From NCBI GenBank assembly GCA_036250195.1, contig JAVHZZ010000006.1:184957350-185021349 (forward strand): 64,000 nt of DNA, in the 5' to 3' direction. Source of the stretch: Mixophyes australis (lineage: Eukaryota > Chordata > Amphibia > Anura > Limnodynastidae). Within the stretch, counting starts at the first letter, position 1. The number at the start of each line of letters is the position of its first letter. The translations under genes and the position numbers were made by a program. Positions 1 through 11,442 of the stretch are shown here, piece after piece. The notes beneath the pieces were generated by a model. It searched no databases, was not told the DNA's origin, and saw only the letters and a program-made list of their open reading frames with translations.

Positions 1-152
1 CCCAATTGATATTTTACCACACAGTAGTGCCCCCAAATCATATTTTACCACACAGTAGTGCCCCCAAATCATATTTTACCACACAGTAGTGTCCCCAAAA
101 TCATATTTTACCACACAGTAGTGCCCCAAAATCATATTTTACCACACAGTGG
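1..152. repeat. 31 bp tandem repeat at left edge
   Basis: About five head-to-tail copies of a unit of about 31 bp, built on ATATTTTACCACACAGTAGTG followed by a C-run and CAAATC. Copies differ by a few bases and by C-run length. The array is cut by the window edge, so its true length is unknown. The open frames across it are by-products of the repeat. Confidence 0.9.
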
Positions 153-584
153 GCAATATTATTCCCCCCCTCCCGTTTCCTGTGTGGTAATCTTTCCCTT
201 CTCCCCCATTTTCTGTCTGTCTGGCACCTTTTCTCTATCCCCCCCCACACCGTTTTCTGTACTTGCCTTCTCAGCTTCTTGCCTGTCTGCTTCTCTCCAC
301 TCTTCATCTGCTGCCTTCCAGGACCTGTACTGGTAACATGTGCTGTGTCAGTGCACACACCGGACCGTGCACTGACAGATCAGACCGGCCCATCTGATCA
401 TCGGCCCTTCTGGCATTTGCCAGAAGTGCCAGATGGCCAGTCTGGCACTGCCTAGAGGGTAGCAACATAGAATCAGGCGGTAATGCTCCAATGAGGAAAC
501 TTTTTTTTTTTTAAATAAGCAAGTGAGATACTCAAAGCTTTTAAATATGTTATTTCAGCAGTAGTTTAAGGTGAACAAGCAAAA
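153..584. other. pyrimidine-rich unique-looking stretch
   Basis: I see no gene here. The first half is C/T-rich on the plus strand. Around 395-450 a short sequence with TCTGGCA/TGCCAGA self-complementarity could fold locally and may be an element remnant. Confidence 0.4.
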
Positions 585-830
585 GTTTGGTCCAATTGGA
601 ATGCGGTGCAAGCAGCCTATGCAGTCCGTGCATAGGTGGCCTCATTGCATTTTACTCACTGCGGCCACATTCTTCATTAATACAACATTGTACTACAGCC
701 ATACACTACATTGTACTCCACCCATTCATAGAATATTGTACTACAATATTATAGTACAATTTTCTATGAATGGATGATGAGGCCGCCTATGCAGGGACTA
801 CATAGTTTGCCTGCACCACTTTTCTGGAAT
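585..830. repeat. imperfect palindrome, MITE-like
   Basis: The left arm (about 605-645, containing TGCATAGGTGGCCTCAT) is matched in reverse complement by 775-825 (GATGAGGCCGCCTATGCA). A second inner hairpin at about 722-772 pairs CCATTCATAGAA with TTCTATGAATGG. Nested inverted repeats of this kind fit a small non-autonomous DNA element, but I could not fix ends or a target duplication. Confidence 0.5.
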
Positions 831-944
831 TTCAGTGCTACAGGGCTCCTCCCCTAGACGATGGGAGCCCTGGTGCACCAAATTTCAGTCAGAAGTTGCG
901 AGAGTGGCTGGCGAAGAGAGGACGACAGAAGGTAAGTAAATAAT

Positions 945-1205
945 TGTGTTTATGGAGGGGCACAGTGATAAGGGGCACAGTAATGAGTGGCACAGTGATG
1001 AGGGGGCAGTGTGATAAGGGGCACAGTAATGAGGGTGACAGTGTGATGAGTGGCACAGTGTGAAGCAGGGGGGCAGTGTGATGCAAGGGCATAGTATGAT
1101 GAGGGGCACAGTGTGATGCAGTGTGAGCAGTGTGATGCAGGGGGACCAGTGTGATAAAGGGGGAACAGTGTGATGAAGGGGGCAGCAGTGTGATGATAGG
1201 ACAGG
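945..1205. repeat. degenerate G-rich minisatellite
   Basis: Imperfect units of about 16-18 bp carrying GGGGCACAGTGTGATGAG and variants follow one another across the region. The minus-strand histidine/proline/leucine-rich frames over it are translations of the repeat, not genes. Confidence 0.8.
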
Positions 1206-1599
1206 CATATTTATTATTTGTTGCTCTTATTGTTGTGATCTTATAGCTATATAGTGTTATATATATACCCCATTATAATCAGTCAGATATGTTTAAAAAA
1301 GGTGCTGTAGGGAGAGAAAAATAAAATATAAAGTGAGGTTTGTTTTTTCTTGCATTATTTATTTTAATTTTTTAAGATTTATAATTTATAAAGTATCACT
1401 GGTTAAGCAACACTAAAATAGGCTCTTTTTATATTGATGAATATACAATTTCTTTAAAGGCCATTTTTCTTGATGCAAAAGTCTAAATGATCTAATAATG
1501 CTTACAAATGAGAATGTTTGTTTGAAATGCATACAATGCATATACAGCTATTTGTGCTTGTATAAGGAATAAGAAAGGCACTACATCAGCTACCGTCTC

Positions 1600-1870
1600 A
1601 GACACCACAATGGCTAGGAACACCCCTGACACAGACATTACATAATAAGACAAACTGATATCATGATGGACCTGTTTGTGAGAACATAAAATGTAAAGGG
1701 ATATAGAACAAAGGTGACAAGAGGTGCATGAGTAAGATAAAGCAGGTTGTTTCTCTGAAAAGACGCGGTTTCAGTGAATACTTAAAGCTTGGAAAGTTGG
1801 GGTATAGTCTCCTGGAGTGAGGTAGAGCATTCCAGAGAGGATGATAAACTAATTCTGTTAAAAAGAGTAG
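1600..1870 (-). mobile_element. L2-type LINE 3' fragment
   Basis: Read on the minus strand, about 1850 to 1740 encodes LWNALPHSRRLY, then SFKYSLKPRLFRE. This is the C-terminal signature seen after the reverse transcriptase in L2/CR1-like LINEs (W-N-x-L-P, then S-F-K-x-x-L-K-x-x-L-F-R). The remainder looks like 3' UTR. The copy is 5'-truncated and has no complete frame. Confidence 0.65.
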
Positions 1871-3620
1871 AAAATGAGGACAGCGCTGATATTCTATAGA
1901 TCACTACCAGTACACAAACACAATTAATAGTGCTGCGGCTCTTCTTTCGTGAATTTTAAAAATATACAGTTATTTTAAAACACATATAATGTACAAAAAT
2001 TACTACCAACGTCATACATAATAACAAATTCAATATGGAGCATCAGTCTCTGAATAGGCTGCAGCCATATTGTTATATGTACTAAATACGTATCCTATGT
2101 TGAACAGATTGTAAAGTAATAAATATTGATCCTTATACTAAGAGTATACTATTAGAGGAAGAGTTATATATAGCCCCTAGTGCTGTATAGATGGCAGTGT
2201 TGAAGTGGAAAACAGGAAAATAATAATGTCTAACCCGTTGTACAGAACTCCACGATTTTTTTATGTAGTGCAGCTCCGTTTGGAGTTCATACCTATCTGA
2301 TCTTCAGTATTGCATCCCGATAATACAGATAGTTCAGTGAAATATCATCCAATCATCCGTTTATTTTGAACAGGATATACCTATTATCAGGTGCTTTTTA
2401 GGTATTTAATATGCACTGTTCATGGCAGCTATATAGCAGAGGCCTCCATAAAACCTTGCCGCATTTATGTGCATAAAATGCACTTTATTCAGAAGGGCAA
2501 GCCCTCCGCAATCAGCATGTTTACTGCATAGTGTTAGATTACAACTCTACAAGTAGACACAACTCAGTTGACTTATTCACATTTTCTCTGATCTCAAGTC
2601 CACTATAATTTAACACTGCCCTGCTGCACCATTATCAAGTATATATAACAGACTTTAGACAACAATGAAGTAAGTTTATGTTGAAAACTAAGAAATTCAA
2701 GCCTTACAGTTCTAAAAAGACCCTATGTGTATGGGTGTGTGTATGGCCTTCTTAATAGATAGCTCCGCCTTAGCTTTCAGTCCATTCTGCTTCATATTGT
2801 CATTCCTCCCAGCTGTCCTTACACGTTAGGCATTTAAAAGACAAATGAATAAGAAATTTACTCAAAGTACTATTGCTTGTCATTAAAAAAAAAAACTTAC
2901 CTGGTGTTAAATATAATGGTCCCCTAGTTTTAGGGGTAGGGGGTCCCTGCAAACAGCTGTGCACATTGGTATTTTTGATCCATTTGAGTTTGAATGGCAT
3001 TTGATAGAACGCTTTGTGTTATAGAATGTGGTTTGATATGCACAGGTTAGGAATGAAATGAGCTATAGATTACCTTACCTGCACACATTAAAGGAAATCT
3101 CTGAATTTCTGCAACATTTTTTCTCTTATGTCCATTTTTGGGCATGAATCAAATTCAATATTAACAAACCTTTTATTAATTCTGACTTGCTACTTTAACA
3201 ATGGACTGTGTTTAGTTTACTTGCTTTGCTTATTTTCCCACTATTTGCTCTTTGTGTTGTATTTGTATAGCAACTTCTGTTTTACAAAATCGGGTTATCC
3301 TAACTCTCCTTTATCTAGCAGCTTCTGTTAAGGTTAAGTTACATATCTTACTGCTAAATATAGATACTGTTCTCTACTTTCTTCCAGATTTGCCAGCCTC
3401 TTTCTTTCACTGCTGTTGTATTACTTTACATTTTAACTGTTCAGACATTTGCAATCTTGTTCAGATCTTTATGTAAAAATACCTCCAAGTTTGCTATTGT
3501 TATCTTATGGGAGATGCTTGAGGTCCAACACCCACCTTTCCTCTAGTATCCAGAATCATGTGTACTAATACACGTAAGCTGGCCATACATGTTAAAACCA
3601 TATGTAAGCAAATTGAAAGA
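1871..3620. other. no gene seen
   Basis: A/T-rich sequence with no convincing coding frame. Short open frames at 2800-3000 and 3128-3476 have no recognisable motif. Confidence 0.4.
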
Positions 3621-3625
3621 AGACC

Positions 3626-3783
3626 AAGGAGTATATTTAAGTGTGGGTTTGAAAAAGTGGAGATGTTGTCTATAGCAACCAATCAGATTATAGTTATAAT
3701 TTTGTAGAATGTACTAAATAAATGATAACTAGAATCTGATTGGTTGCTATAGGCAACATCTCCACTTTTTTAAACCTGCAGTT
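3626..3783. mobile_element. palindromic MITE, left part (split by LINE)
   Basis: A self-complementary element. The block reading GATTGGTTGCTATAGGCAAC then ATCTCCACTTTT at about 3739-3770 is mirrored in reverse complement at about 3652-3690, around an A/T-rich centre. The same family recurs at 30378-30554 and 52897-52968. The end is displaced to 6679-6704 by the L2 inserted at 3784. Confidence 0.85.
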
Positions 3784-6678
3784 CATCATCATCATCATCA
3801 TCATCATCATATATTTATATAGCGCCAGCAAATTCCGTAGCGCATTACAATTGGGAGCAAACATTAATAAAACAATACTGGGTAAAACATACAGACAGAG
3901 AGGTAAGAGGGCCCAACTCGCAAGCCTGCAATCTATGGGACAATGGGAGTTTTAAACACAAGGGCATGTGCTACATCATATTGCACATTGGACCAGCTAG
4001 AATGCAAAGGTAAAAGTATTGAGTGGGCTATGTGATCAGTCACACAGCAATGTTGGCCAGAGTGTTGTTGTCTTGTGTTAGCTGTGTAGAGGGTGGTAAT
4101 AGTGTAACCTAGAGAGATTAAGATGCTAGTTGAGGAATATTATAAACTTGTCTGAAGAGGTGGGTTTTCAGAGAACGCCTGAAGGTTTGAAGACTAGAGG
4201 AAAGTCTTACTGTATTAGGGAGGGAATTCCACAAAGTGGGTGCAGCCCGAAAAAAGTCCTGTAACCGGGAATGAGAGGATGTGATGAGAGTGGAAGAGAG
4301 ATGCATATTTTGTGCAGAACAGAGGTGTCGAGTTAGGAAAATTTTTTAGACAAGTGAGGAGATGTATGTCGGTGCAATTTTGTTGATGGCCTTGTATATT
4401 TTAGGAAGAATTTTATATTGGATTCATTGAAAAACAGGCAACCAATGTAGAGACTGACAGAGTGGTTCAGCAGAGGAAGAACAGTTTGCAAGGAAAATCA
4501 ATTTAGCTGATGCATGCAAAATAGACTGCAGGGGTTCAAATCTGATCTTGGGAAGACCAGTAAGGAAGGAATTGCAATAGTCGATGTAGGAGATGATGAG
4601 TGCATGAATTAAGGTTTTTACAGTGTCCTGTGTGAGATATGTGCGTATTCTGGAAATGTTCTTTAGATGTATGTAACATGATTTAGATATAGAGTCAATG
4701 TGGGGAATAAACAATAGTTGCGAGTGAAGGATTGCACCTAGGCAACGAGCTTGCGGGTTGGGATTTATGGTCATGTTGTCAACAGAAATAGAAATGTCAG
4801 GCAGGAAGCTGCTGTTTTTGTGTGGAAATATTATTAATTCAGTTTTTGAAAGATTGAGTTTGAGTTGGCGAGAAGACATCCAAGATGAAATGGCAGAAAG
4901 ACAGTCAGTAACGCGAGATAACACAGATGGTGAAAGATCAGGAGAGGATAGATAGATTTGTGTATCATCCGCGTAGAAATGATACTGAAGTGAAAAGGGA
5001 GCTTATTAGTTTTCCAAGAGAAGTGGTGTAGATAGAGAATAGCAGAGGACCTAGGACTGAGCCTTGTGGAACTCCAACTGATAAAGGAAGTGGAGCAGAG
5101 GTGGATCCAGAGAAATTAACACCGAAAGAGCGATTAGATAGGTAGGATGAGAGCCAGGAAAGGACAGTACCTTCAAGACCTAGGGATTGTAGCATTTGTA
5201 TGAGGAGAGAGTGGTCAACAGTGTCAAATGCAGCAGAGAGATCCAGGAGAATTAGAAGAGAGTAATGGCCTTCAGTTTTTGCTTTGATTAAATCATTGAC
5301 AACCTTGGTCAGCGCAGTCTCTGTGGAGTGTTGAGAACGAAAACCTGACTGAAGAGAATCCAGTAGGTTGTTTGCTTTAAGAAAGTGTGTGAGGCGAGTG
5401 TAGACATATCTCTTGAGACGTTTGGAGGGGCATGGGAGCTGAGCGATGGGGCGGTAATTTGAGAGAGAGTTTGGGTCAGAATTTTGTTTTTTCAAAATAG
5501 GAGTAATCCCTGCATGCTTGAATAGTGATGCAAAAATACCAGTAGTGAGAGAGAATACAGATTTTAGTTAGAGGTGGAATGAGCACAGGGGACAGGGACC
5601 TACCAATTTGTGAGGGTATGGGATCAAGAGGACAGGAGTTAGAGTAGGAAGATGAGAAGAGTGTAGAAACTTCCTCTTCATTTGTGGGATCAAATGAAGA
5701 GAGGGTGTCAGAGGGTGTCACAAAGAAATTGAGCTGATTGCTTGTCAAAGGAGATGATACCATTTCAATCTGATCTTATCATATTGTCCTTGAAATAGGA
5801 AGCAAGATCCTGGGCACTGATGGTAGTCGGAGGGTTTGGGGTGGGAGGATTGAGAAGAGATTTATATGTGTTAAAAAGGCCTTTGGGTTTAGAAGCCTGA
5901 GCATAAATGAGAGATTGGAAGTATGTTTTGTATTGCAGTAGAATTTCTATAGGAGTGATAGATACCAGTATATGTGATGAAATCATTAGAGGTACAAGAT
6001 TTACGCCAGTGACGTTCTGCTTTACGAGAACGTTTTTGTAGAATTTGTGTTACTTTTGTGTGCCACGGTTGGCAACAAAGTCTACGCGGAGTATGTAGAG
6101 TCGCTGGAGCCACTTGATCAAAGGCAGTGTCTGATTGCGTGAGCCATGTTTCTGTTATTGCTAGAAGGTTTAGGTTGTTTGAGAGGAAGAGAATGTGTAC
6201 GAAGGTAAGTTTGTTACAGACAGAGCGTGCATTCCAAAAGGCACATTTAAAGGACATTGGAAGACTAGGGAGACAGTTGATGCTTTTGAGGTTTGCTGGA
6301 TTTCTGTAGCGTTCAGATACATGTGTGTGGGAGAAGTGAGGGGGACCTGGATTAGGTGATATATCACCAGCTAATAGAAGTAGGGAGAAGGAAAGGTCGG
6401 AAAGATGAATGTAAGATGTGTGTCCTTTCAGTTTCTGGTGACACGGTGAGGCTGTTAAAGTTATTGAATTTAAATAGGAAGAGTTCATAAGTGTTAAGCA
6501 GAGGTGACTGAAGTAATGAAGGGGCAATGTGGACAGAGGTGCGTGTTGCAGGATGGGTGAGGGATGATATAGTCCTAAAGATAATGCCATGAAAGGAGAG
6601 AAAGAAAAATAATTTGGCAAGCATTTGGATTTATGAGTAAAATAGCAAAAAATTAGTTAAATAAAAGAATTACCTAGT
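3784..6678 (-). mobile_element. L2-type LINE, 2.9 kb, internally deleted
   Basis: A non-LTR retrotransposon on the minus strand. Its 3' end, at the low coordinate, is a GATGAT microsatellite tail preceded by GGCGCTATATAAATATATG, typical of L2-like elements. It is flanked by the direct repeat TGCAGTT (3777-3783 and 6679-6685), a target-site duplication, so these boundaries are well supported. The coding region is broken by frameshifts and part of the endonuclease is missing. The element sits inside a MITE, so it is the younger of the two. Confidence 0.9.
4130..6624 (-). pseudogene. L2 ORF2 remnant (endonuclease + reverse transcriptase)
   Basis: This would encode the endonuclease/reverse transcriptase that copies L2 RNA into the genome by target-primed reverse transcription. 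On the minus strand, 6620-6060 holds an N-terminal LLLLAGDISPNPGP motif, then endonuclease sequence (FWNARSVCNK, ITETWL). It jumps directly to the post-endonuclease linker (SRKAERHWRKS), so the middle of the endonuclease is deleted. The reverse transcriptase runs from 5495 with [10 protein letters not shown], motif [15 protein letters not shown] and motif [17 protein letters not shown]. The catalytic [11 protein letters not shown] is at about 4980-4945 in another frame, so a frameshift lies between. RT thumb and C-terminal sequence follow at 4924-4424, and a WNSLP motif at about 4230. It is inactive through several breaks. The L2 assignment rests on remembered family motifs. Confidence 0.85.
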
Positions 6679-6704
6679 TGCAGTTTAGTAAATATACCCC
6701 CAAA
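6679..6704. mobile_element. palindromic MITE, right end (continuation of 3626-3783)
   Basis: TGCAGTTTAGTAAATATACC and the following C-run complete the MITE interrupted at 3783. Its mirror is the left end near 3627-3640. The first seven bases are the second copy of the LINE target duplication. Confidence 0.85.
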
Positions 6705-7847
6705 TGTTTCTGAGTGTCAATAGAATACTATGTAGATGTCTGAATCTATCAGTAGTCGGAATATGAATGGTGGAAATCATCTGAAATGCATTGAAGTATT
6801 TTCATTCTAATTATGCAACAAAAGTCTAACAATGTTAAAATGTGTGAAGCAATTGTTGACACTTAAACTTATCATTATTCAAAAACCTGTTGTTTTTTTA
6901 ATTGCTATCTAATCTAAAAGTGTTACTTCTATGGCTAGCCTTACAGTATACAGCTTCAATAACCACAGCGCACTAACATTTACAATAATACATTTTAGAT
7001 ATGAATATTATGGGTTTAGAAATCATGCAGTTTTAAAGAGGTTTTACACTTTTAGACATCTCTTGTTTACTAGCTTATGCATTATTCCTTCTTTTAACTA
7101 AATATGTTACTCTTGCTGGCTTCCAACTGTGCCTTTTAGACATTTATTTATATCACTATGAAAAATTGTTTATTGACATTGCCCAGGTCTACTGTACAGT
7201 ACTCTGTGCATTGGATGCAGTTATATCCAAACAGCGTCCTTGTGTCATTTCCCAGGGCAATGGAAATGGGCAAATCTCTGAAAAAATTGGCTGAAAAGCA
7301 TAGTAAGAAGCTAAAAAGAGACAAACAATGTGCTTACTTGCATGTACAAGCCAAGAAAAGAAGGTTATTAATAGATGGAAAACTCCTTTAAAAACATGTA
7401 TTGATTTACATAACTGATGATATATTTAATTTTAATTGTTTTACTCTTGTCCATAACATAAGTATTGTATATTGACAATATGGCTGCCATAAAATAAGGT
7501 ACAAGTACAGAATGTTATTACATTTTGATTGAGGAATATTTACTAATCATTTTGCAAAAAAGAAGATTGGTGCCTCACATTTGTACCATCCCACAGTTTA
7601 AATGCCTCAAGTCCAGATAAGACACATGAAATTTAAGCAAGAAAATTAAGTGGAGGAAGGACTAATAGAGCCACTTGGGAGATTATCATCTCTCTGGTCT
7701 TCATAATAACTTAAAAGAGATTTCTCTCCCTTAGTCAAGAAGGTTATAATAACAATAGTCAAAATTGTCAAATATACAGATTTAATTGATAAATAATCAA
7801 TTATGTATCCAATATGCCGGTTATTCAATAAGCATTGTAAGTGATCC
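6705..7847. other. no gene seen
   Basis: A/T-rich. An open frame at 7158-7391 ends in a lysine-rich stretch (KKLKRDKQCAY and AKKRRLLIDGK). It may be a fragment of a retroelement protein, but I could not place it in a family. Confidence 0.35.
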
Positions 7848-8035
7848 AATATTGTTATTATTATTATCATCATTTATTTATATTTCACCAAGCTATTATG
7901 CAACACTTTCCAGAGAATATTAATCATCAACATCAATCCGTGCTTCATTGGAGCTTACAGTAATCTATTACACACCCACAATCACACAAACATTCCTTTT
8001 GTCAAAGGCCAATTAACCTACCAGTATGTTTTTGC
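7848..8035 (-). mobile_element. LINE/SINE 3' tail, minus strand
   Basis: An ATT/ATC microsatellite at 7850-7873 precedes sequence resembling the 3' UTR of amphibian L2-like elements (CATTGGAGCTTACAGT, then CCAATTAACCTACCAGTATG). No coding part remains. Confidence 0.5.
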
Positions 8036-8507
8036 ACTGTGAGCCAGCAATGCTAACCATGGTCTGATTTGTTCATTTGAAATGACAGTGTGCGGGTCCA
8101 CCGTATTTCTACAAGAGCATTGCCTTGCTGCACTGCTATCATATTGGTGTGTACAATAAACATTAGACAATAAGGATGGATTTCTATGTTGAAACCTATG
8201 TAACCCTATTTGACTGGTGGGTGGTGGTATATTGCTCCACTACACCTATCTCTTCAGTACCAACTGGTCAACCACCTGGCTGTAGCTCAGTCTGTCTCTA
8301 CAGGCTTCTGTGGGTGAACAGCAACAGGATCCCATTTAATAGCAGCAAATTAAATGTAGTACAGACGCAATATGTGTAGCTGTGTGCAGTTACCAGTGTA
8401 GAAATTATTGGGTACCAGGTCATCTTATTTTGATTAAATAAATGAAGTAGCTTATTTACAAGCAAATATTACATCTTTTAGCTTTACTCTCTAGCACATA
8501 TTACTTA

Positions 8508-8536
8508 GGCCAAGTGATTGTATTGCCCTATACAAC
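8508..8536 (+). repeat. 29 bp loop L, copy 1
   Basis: Begins GGCCAAGTGA and ends CTATACAAC. It contains a small inner dyad TTGTA/TACAA around TTGCCCTA, but as a whole it is not palindromic. It is identical to 8810-8838, exactly 302 bp downstream. Confidence 0.95.
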
Positions 8537-8809
8537 TAAGTAATATGTGCTAGAGAGTAAAGCTAGAAGATGTAATATTTGCTTGTAAATAAGCTACTTC
8601 ATTTATGCTGGATGCTGAAAAGAAGGAAATAAATTTGAGTCTATTTCAATAAGCCTTCCTATTACAGTACCAGAAATATAGGCAAGGATGGAGTGATTTG
8701 AAGTCTGTACCTGAAGGTGTGTATATGCTGGTCTGTCGGAACCTGTTTAGGTCCAAAGAAATTAGTTAGAGAGAGTAACAATGCCACAACACAACAGTGT
8801 CAGCTCTTA

Positions 8810-8838
8810 GGCCAAGTGATTGTATTGCCCTATACAAC
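8810..8838 (+). repeat. 29 bp loop L, copy 2
   Basis: The same 29 bases as at 8508-8536 with no difference, although the palindrome arms around it are unrelated to those of copy 1. Confidence 0.95.
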
Positions 8839-9040
8839 TAAGAGCTGACACTGTTGTGTTGTGGCATTGTTGCTCTCTCTAACGAATTTCTTTGGACCTA
8901 AACAGGTTACGACAGACCAGCATATACACACCTTCAGGTACAGACTTCAAATCACTCCATCCTTGCCTATATTTCTGGTACTGTAATAGGAAGGCTTATT
9001 GAAATAGACTCAAATTTATTTCCTTCTTTTCAGCATCCAG

Positions 9041-11100
9041 AACAAAAAATGGAAGAAGAGGCACACTTCCATACCACAGACAGATCTCGAACCCCTAAGA
9101 CAGATTCACTCAACATCAATGGAAAAGGTTAATTGACATGGTATAGCATATACTCAAACTGACATCACCAGGGGATTAACTAAAACTTCTGGGACTTATT
9201 ATGGGGCCTTCTACGCATCATTATAAAGTCATACCCACTGCAATGTCCACTTCATCCCAAATTAGTATCTAATAGGGTACTGGAAGGCACATTTTTTTCC
9301 TCTGTGTAGTGAACATAGAGGAATTACAATTATAGGAATTAACCCATAATATAATTGTGGGGAAAAATTATAACTGCATTGTAAATACTGTGTATCAAAT
9401 GAAGCCATTTATAAACTGAGCTATTAAAGAGGAAAATGTGAAGCCAGAGGGTCTGGTGTGTGTTTATTTGGTGACTCTGCACACCCCTAGGTTATTAAAT
9501 AAGAGCTGTCACCTTTAGGGAGCGAGCAGCTTCAAAAGCCCCTGGGATGAGCTACATCCTGAAATAGAAGAGTTTTTTGACACCTAACGAGATTTTGGAC
9601 AGACGGAAGGGAGCTGTTCACAGCTTGTGGTCTTACATAAGTAGACTACGTGATGACTTGCTGTATCTTATATAGACAAATATAATTAAATTACAAAATA
9701 CAACTTAAAAATCAATAAAAGTAGTGATCAATCACATATTCATAAATAGCATGATGAAGGGCAGCCCATGAGTCAAATAAAGCATACTGTCACACAGAGA
9801 AGTTGAGGAAATTAGTATAAGCTCAACTAATAAACTGGACCTATGCCTGTTTGGTATCAATAAATTGGTAAATTCATAGTGGATCTATTAATAATAAAAT
9901 TGGGTCTGTGTGACACTCCACAGGAAAGTTTGGTCACATAGTAGAATTGGGTAGTAAATCAGGGAACATGCAAATTGTAGTTGTAAACAGCGAAACATAC
10001 CAAAACCCCCTGAAGGTGGGGACAGTTGTGGAAATGTCTTCAAAAAGCGGAGATCAGTTACAAGAAATTGATAGTTTTTTGGGAAATCAATCATCATTGA
10101 TAAACTGTTCATCTTTCAAGCTAATTCCCTTGGCACCGATTATACCACTTGTCTGTAAATTATACTCTGAATTTAGTCCCTTTATCGTAAATGTTTTGTT
10201 TATGTATGTCAATTGTTTATTAATTGTTTTTATAACCTATAAGCATTGTACTTTTTGTATATTAAATCTAAAATTTAATTAGTGCGGTCCTTATTGCTCT
10301 AAATGGATTCACTGACTTTTATGAAGAAGATTGCTTGACCATGCTAAGTCTTTAAATGCTGAGGTGTGAATTGTGAATACATTTGTATACCAAGCCTAGT
10401 GTGTGCCTTCATGTATATTGGTGTCATAGAGCCTTGCATGGTTAAGTGTTAACCCTTTTTGGCTTTCAGGTGTGTGCCTTGCTAAACTGTGTGTAACAAG
10501 GAGTGCTCATTGTGTGCCAGTGTGGAAAAGTATATTGCCATTCAATAGGTGGTAGCAAAACCGAAGTGAGTGTGGTTGTGTAAGCTCTATTTGTGGGGCA
10601 ATTCAGCAATTCTGTAACCTGTGCTTTAGGTGAGAGGAAAATTGAGGGCTGGAATCGATTGTAACCCCATAAAGTAAACACTTCCATGTCGTGAGTCCGT
10701 AGAGTGTGGTTTGTGACTGGTAAAGGTAGTTAGGAGAGGCTTTCTGACCAAAGAGAGGTGATATATTGTTTGATTATGTGAATATAGGATAAGATATTAA
10801 TTTGGGGAGTGTCTATTCGTGACACTCTGGGATAAGACCTCTACGCTGTTGGTCCCATAGCAGTGGCATGGATGATTATGGCTATAGTTTAGTTGAGCAT
10901 TCCTTTGAAACTTAGGTGGATGAGGGACCCATGAATGTTTAAAACACAATCAGATCAGTCAGGCATGATTCTCTGTATGCCTTGATTGTGGTTGACAGCA
11001 CATATATATAGTGTTCGTATGCAGGCAGCTCGTCCATCCCTGCTAGGGTGGGAGCAATCTCCCTGATTGCCCCCTCTGATTCCGCCACTGCTGGGACAAC
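9041..11100. other. no gene seen
   Basis: A/T-rich sequence with no recognisable protein. Open frames of 70-110 codons at 9888-10282 and 10466-10687 lack motifs and are probably chance. Confidence 0.4.
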
Positions 11101-11115
11101 CTCAAATAGAGGTTC

Positions 11116-11442
11116 ATGGCTGAATCCATTGAAAAGATGTGGAGAGCAATACATGAATGTTTCTTCAGCCCTAACCATTTCCCACATTTCATTGGAGCAA
11201 TTGATAGAAAATGTCAAATTTCACATGCTCCCTAATAGTGCCTATAGGTTCTATGATTAGAAAAAAATAAATTTTTTAATTGGTACTGATGGCTATAGTT
11301 GATGGCAATTATCAATGTATTGCCATTGATGGTGGGGAATGCAGCAGCAGGGCAGAATCAAATGTTTTCTGCAATTCTTTAATGGGTTGGAAAATGTTAC
11401 AGGATGCCTTTAATTTTTCACTTCTGGAATCATACCCACAAT
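11116..11442 (+). pseudogene. PIF/Harbinger (HARBI1-like) transposase fragment
   Basis: The plus-strand frame from 11116 reads IEKMWRAIHECF, then HFPHFIGAIDRKC before double stops at about 11236. A second piece from about 11303 in the plus direction reads VLMAIVDGNYQCIAIDGGEC, then CNSLMGWKMLQDAFNF. These match the DDE nuclease core of Harbinger transposases: the first aspartate in the F-x-G-A-I-D motif and the second in the V-D-x-N-Y motif. The last catalytic region is not visible. Two stops and a frame change make it dead. The enzyme would cut and paste Harbinger elements at 3 bp TWA targets, and MITEs with TTA duplications occur in this window (23159, 25349). Confidence 0.8.

Larger units (their letters stand above)
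8438..9040. repeat. double palindrome with a shared loop (dumbbell order)
   Basis: Two hairpins abut. Hairpin 1 has 70 bp arms (8438-8507 and 8537-8606) with one mismatch seen. Hairpin 2 has 202 bp arms (8608-8809 and 8839-9040) with three mismatches seen. Both have the same 29 bp loop in the same orientation (8508-8536 and 8810-8838), identical base for base. Both loops are bounded by CTTA on the left and TAAG on the right. One extra base, 8607, separates the hairpins. The order is A-L-A'-B-L-B', the permuted reading of a closed circle made from one 272 bp duplex with a loop L at each end. There is no coding sequence and I found no clear target duplication at the outer edges. Confidence 0.95.

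Noticed and set aside
1..152. CRISPR-like array at the left edge
   Set aside because: The units are contiguous with no unique spacers, and the window is vertebrate. It is a simple tandem repeat.
885..1208. Minus-strand His/Pro/Leu-rich open frames
   Set aside because: Product of the G-rich minisatellite on the other strand.
7158..7391. 77-codon basic frame
   Set aside because: Lysine-rich end is suggestive of a nucleic-acid-binding retroelement protein, but there are no flanking element features and no match I can name.
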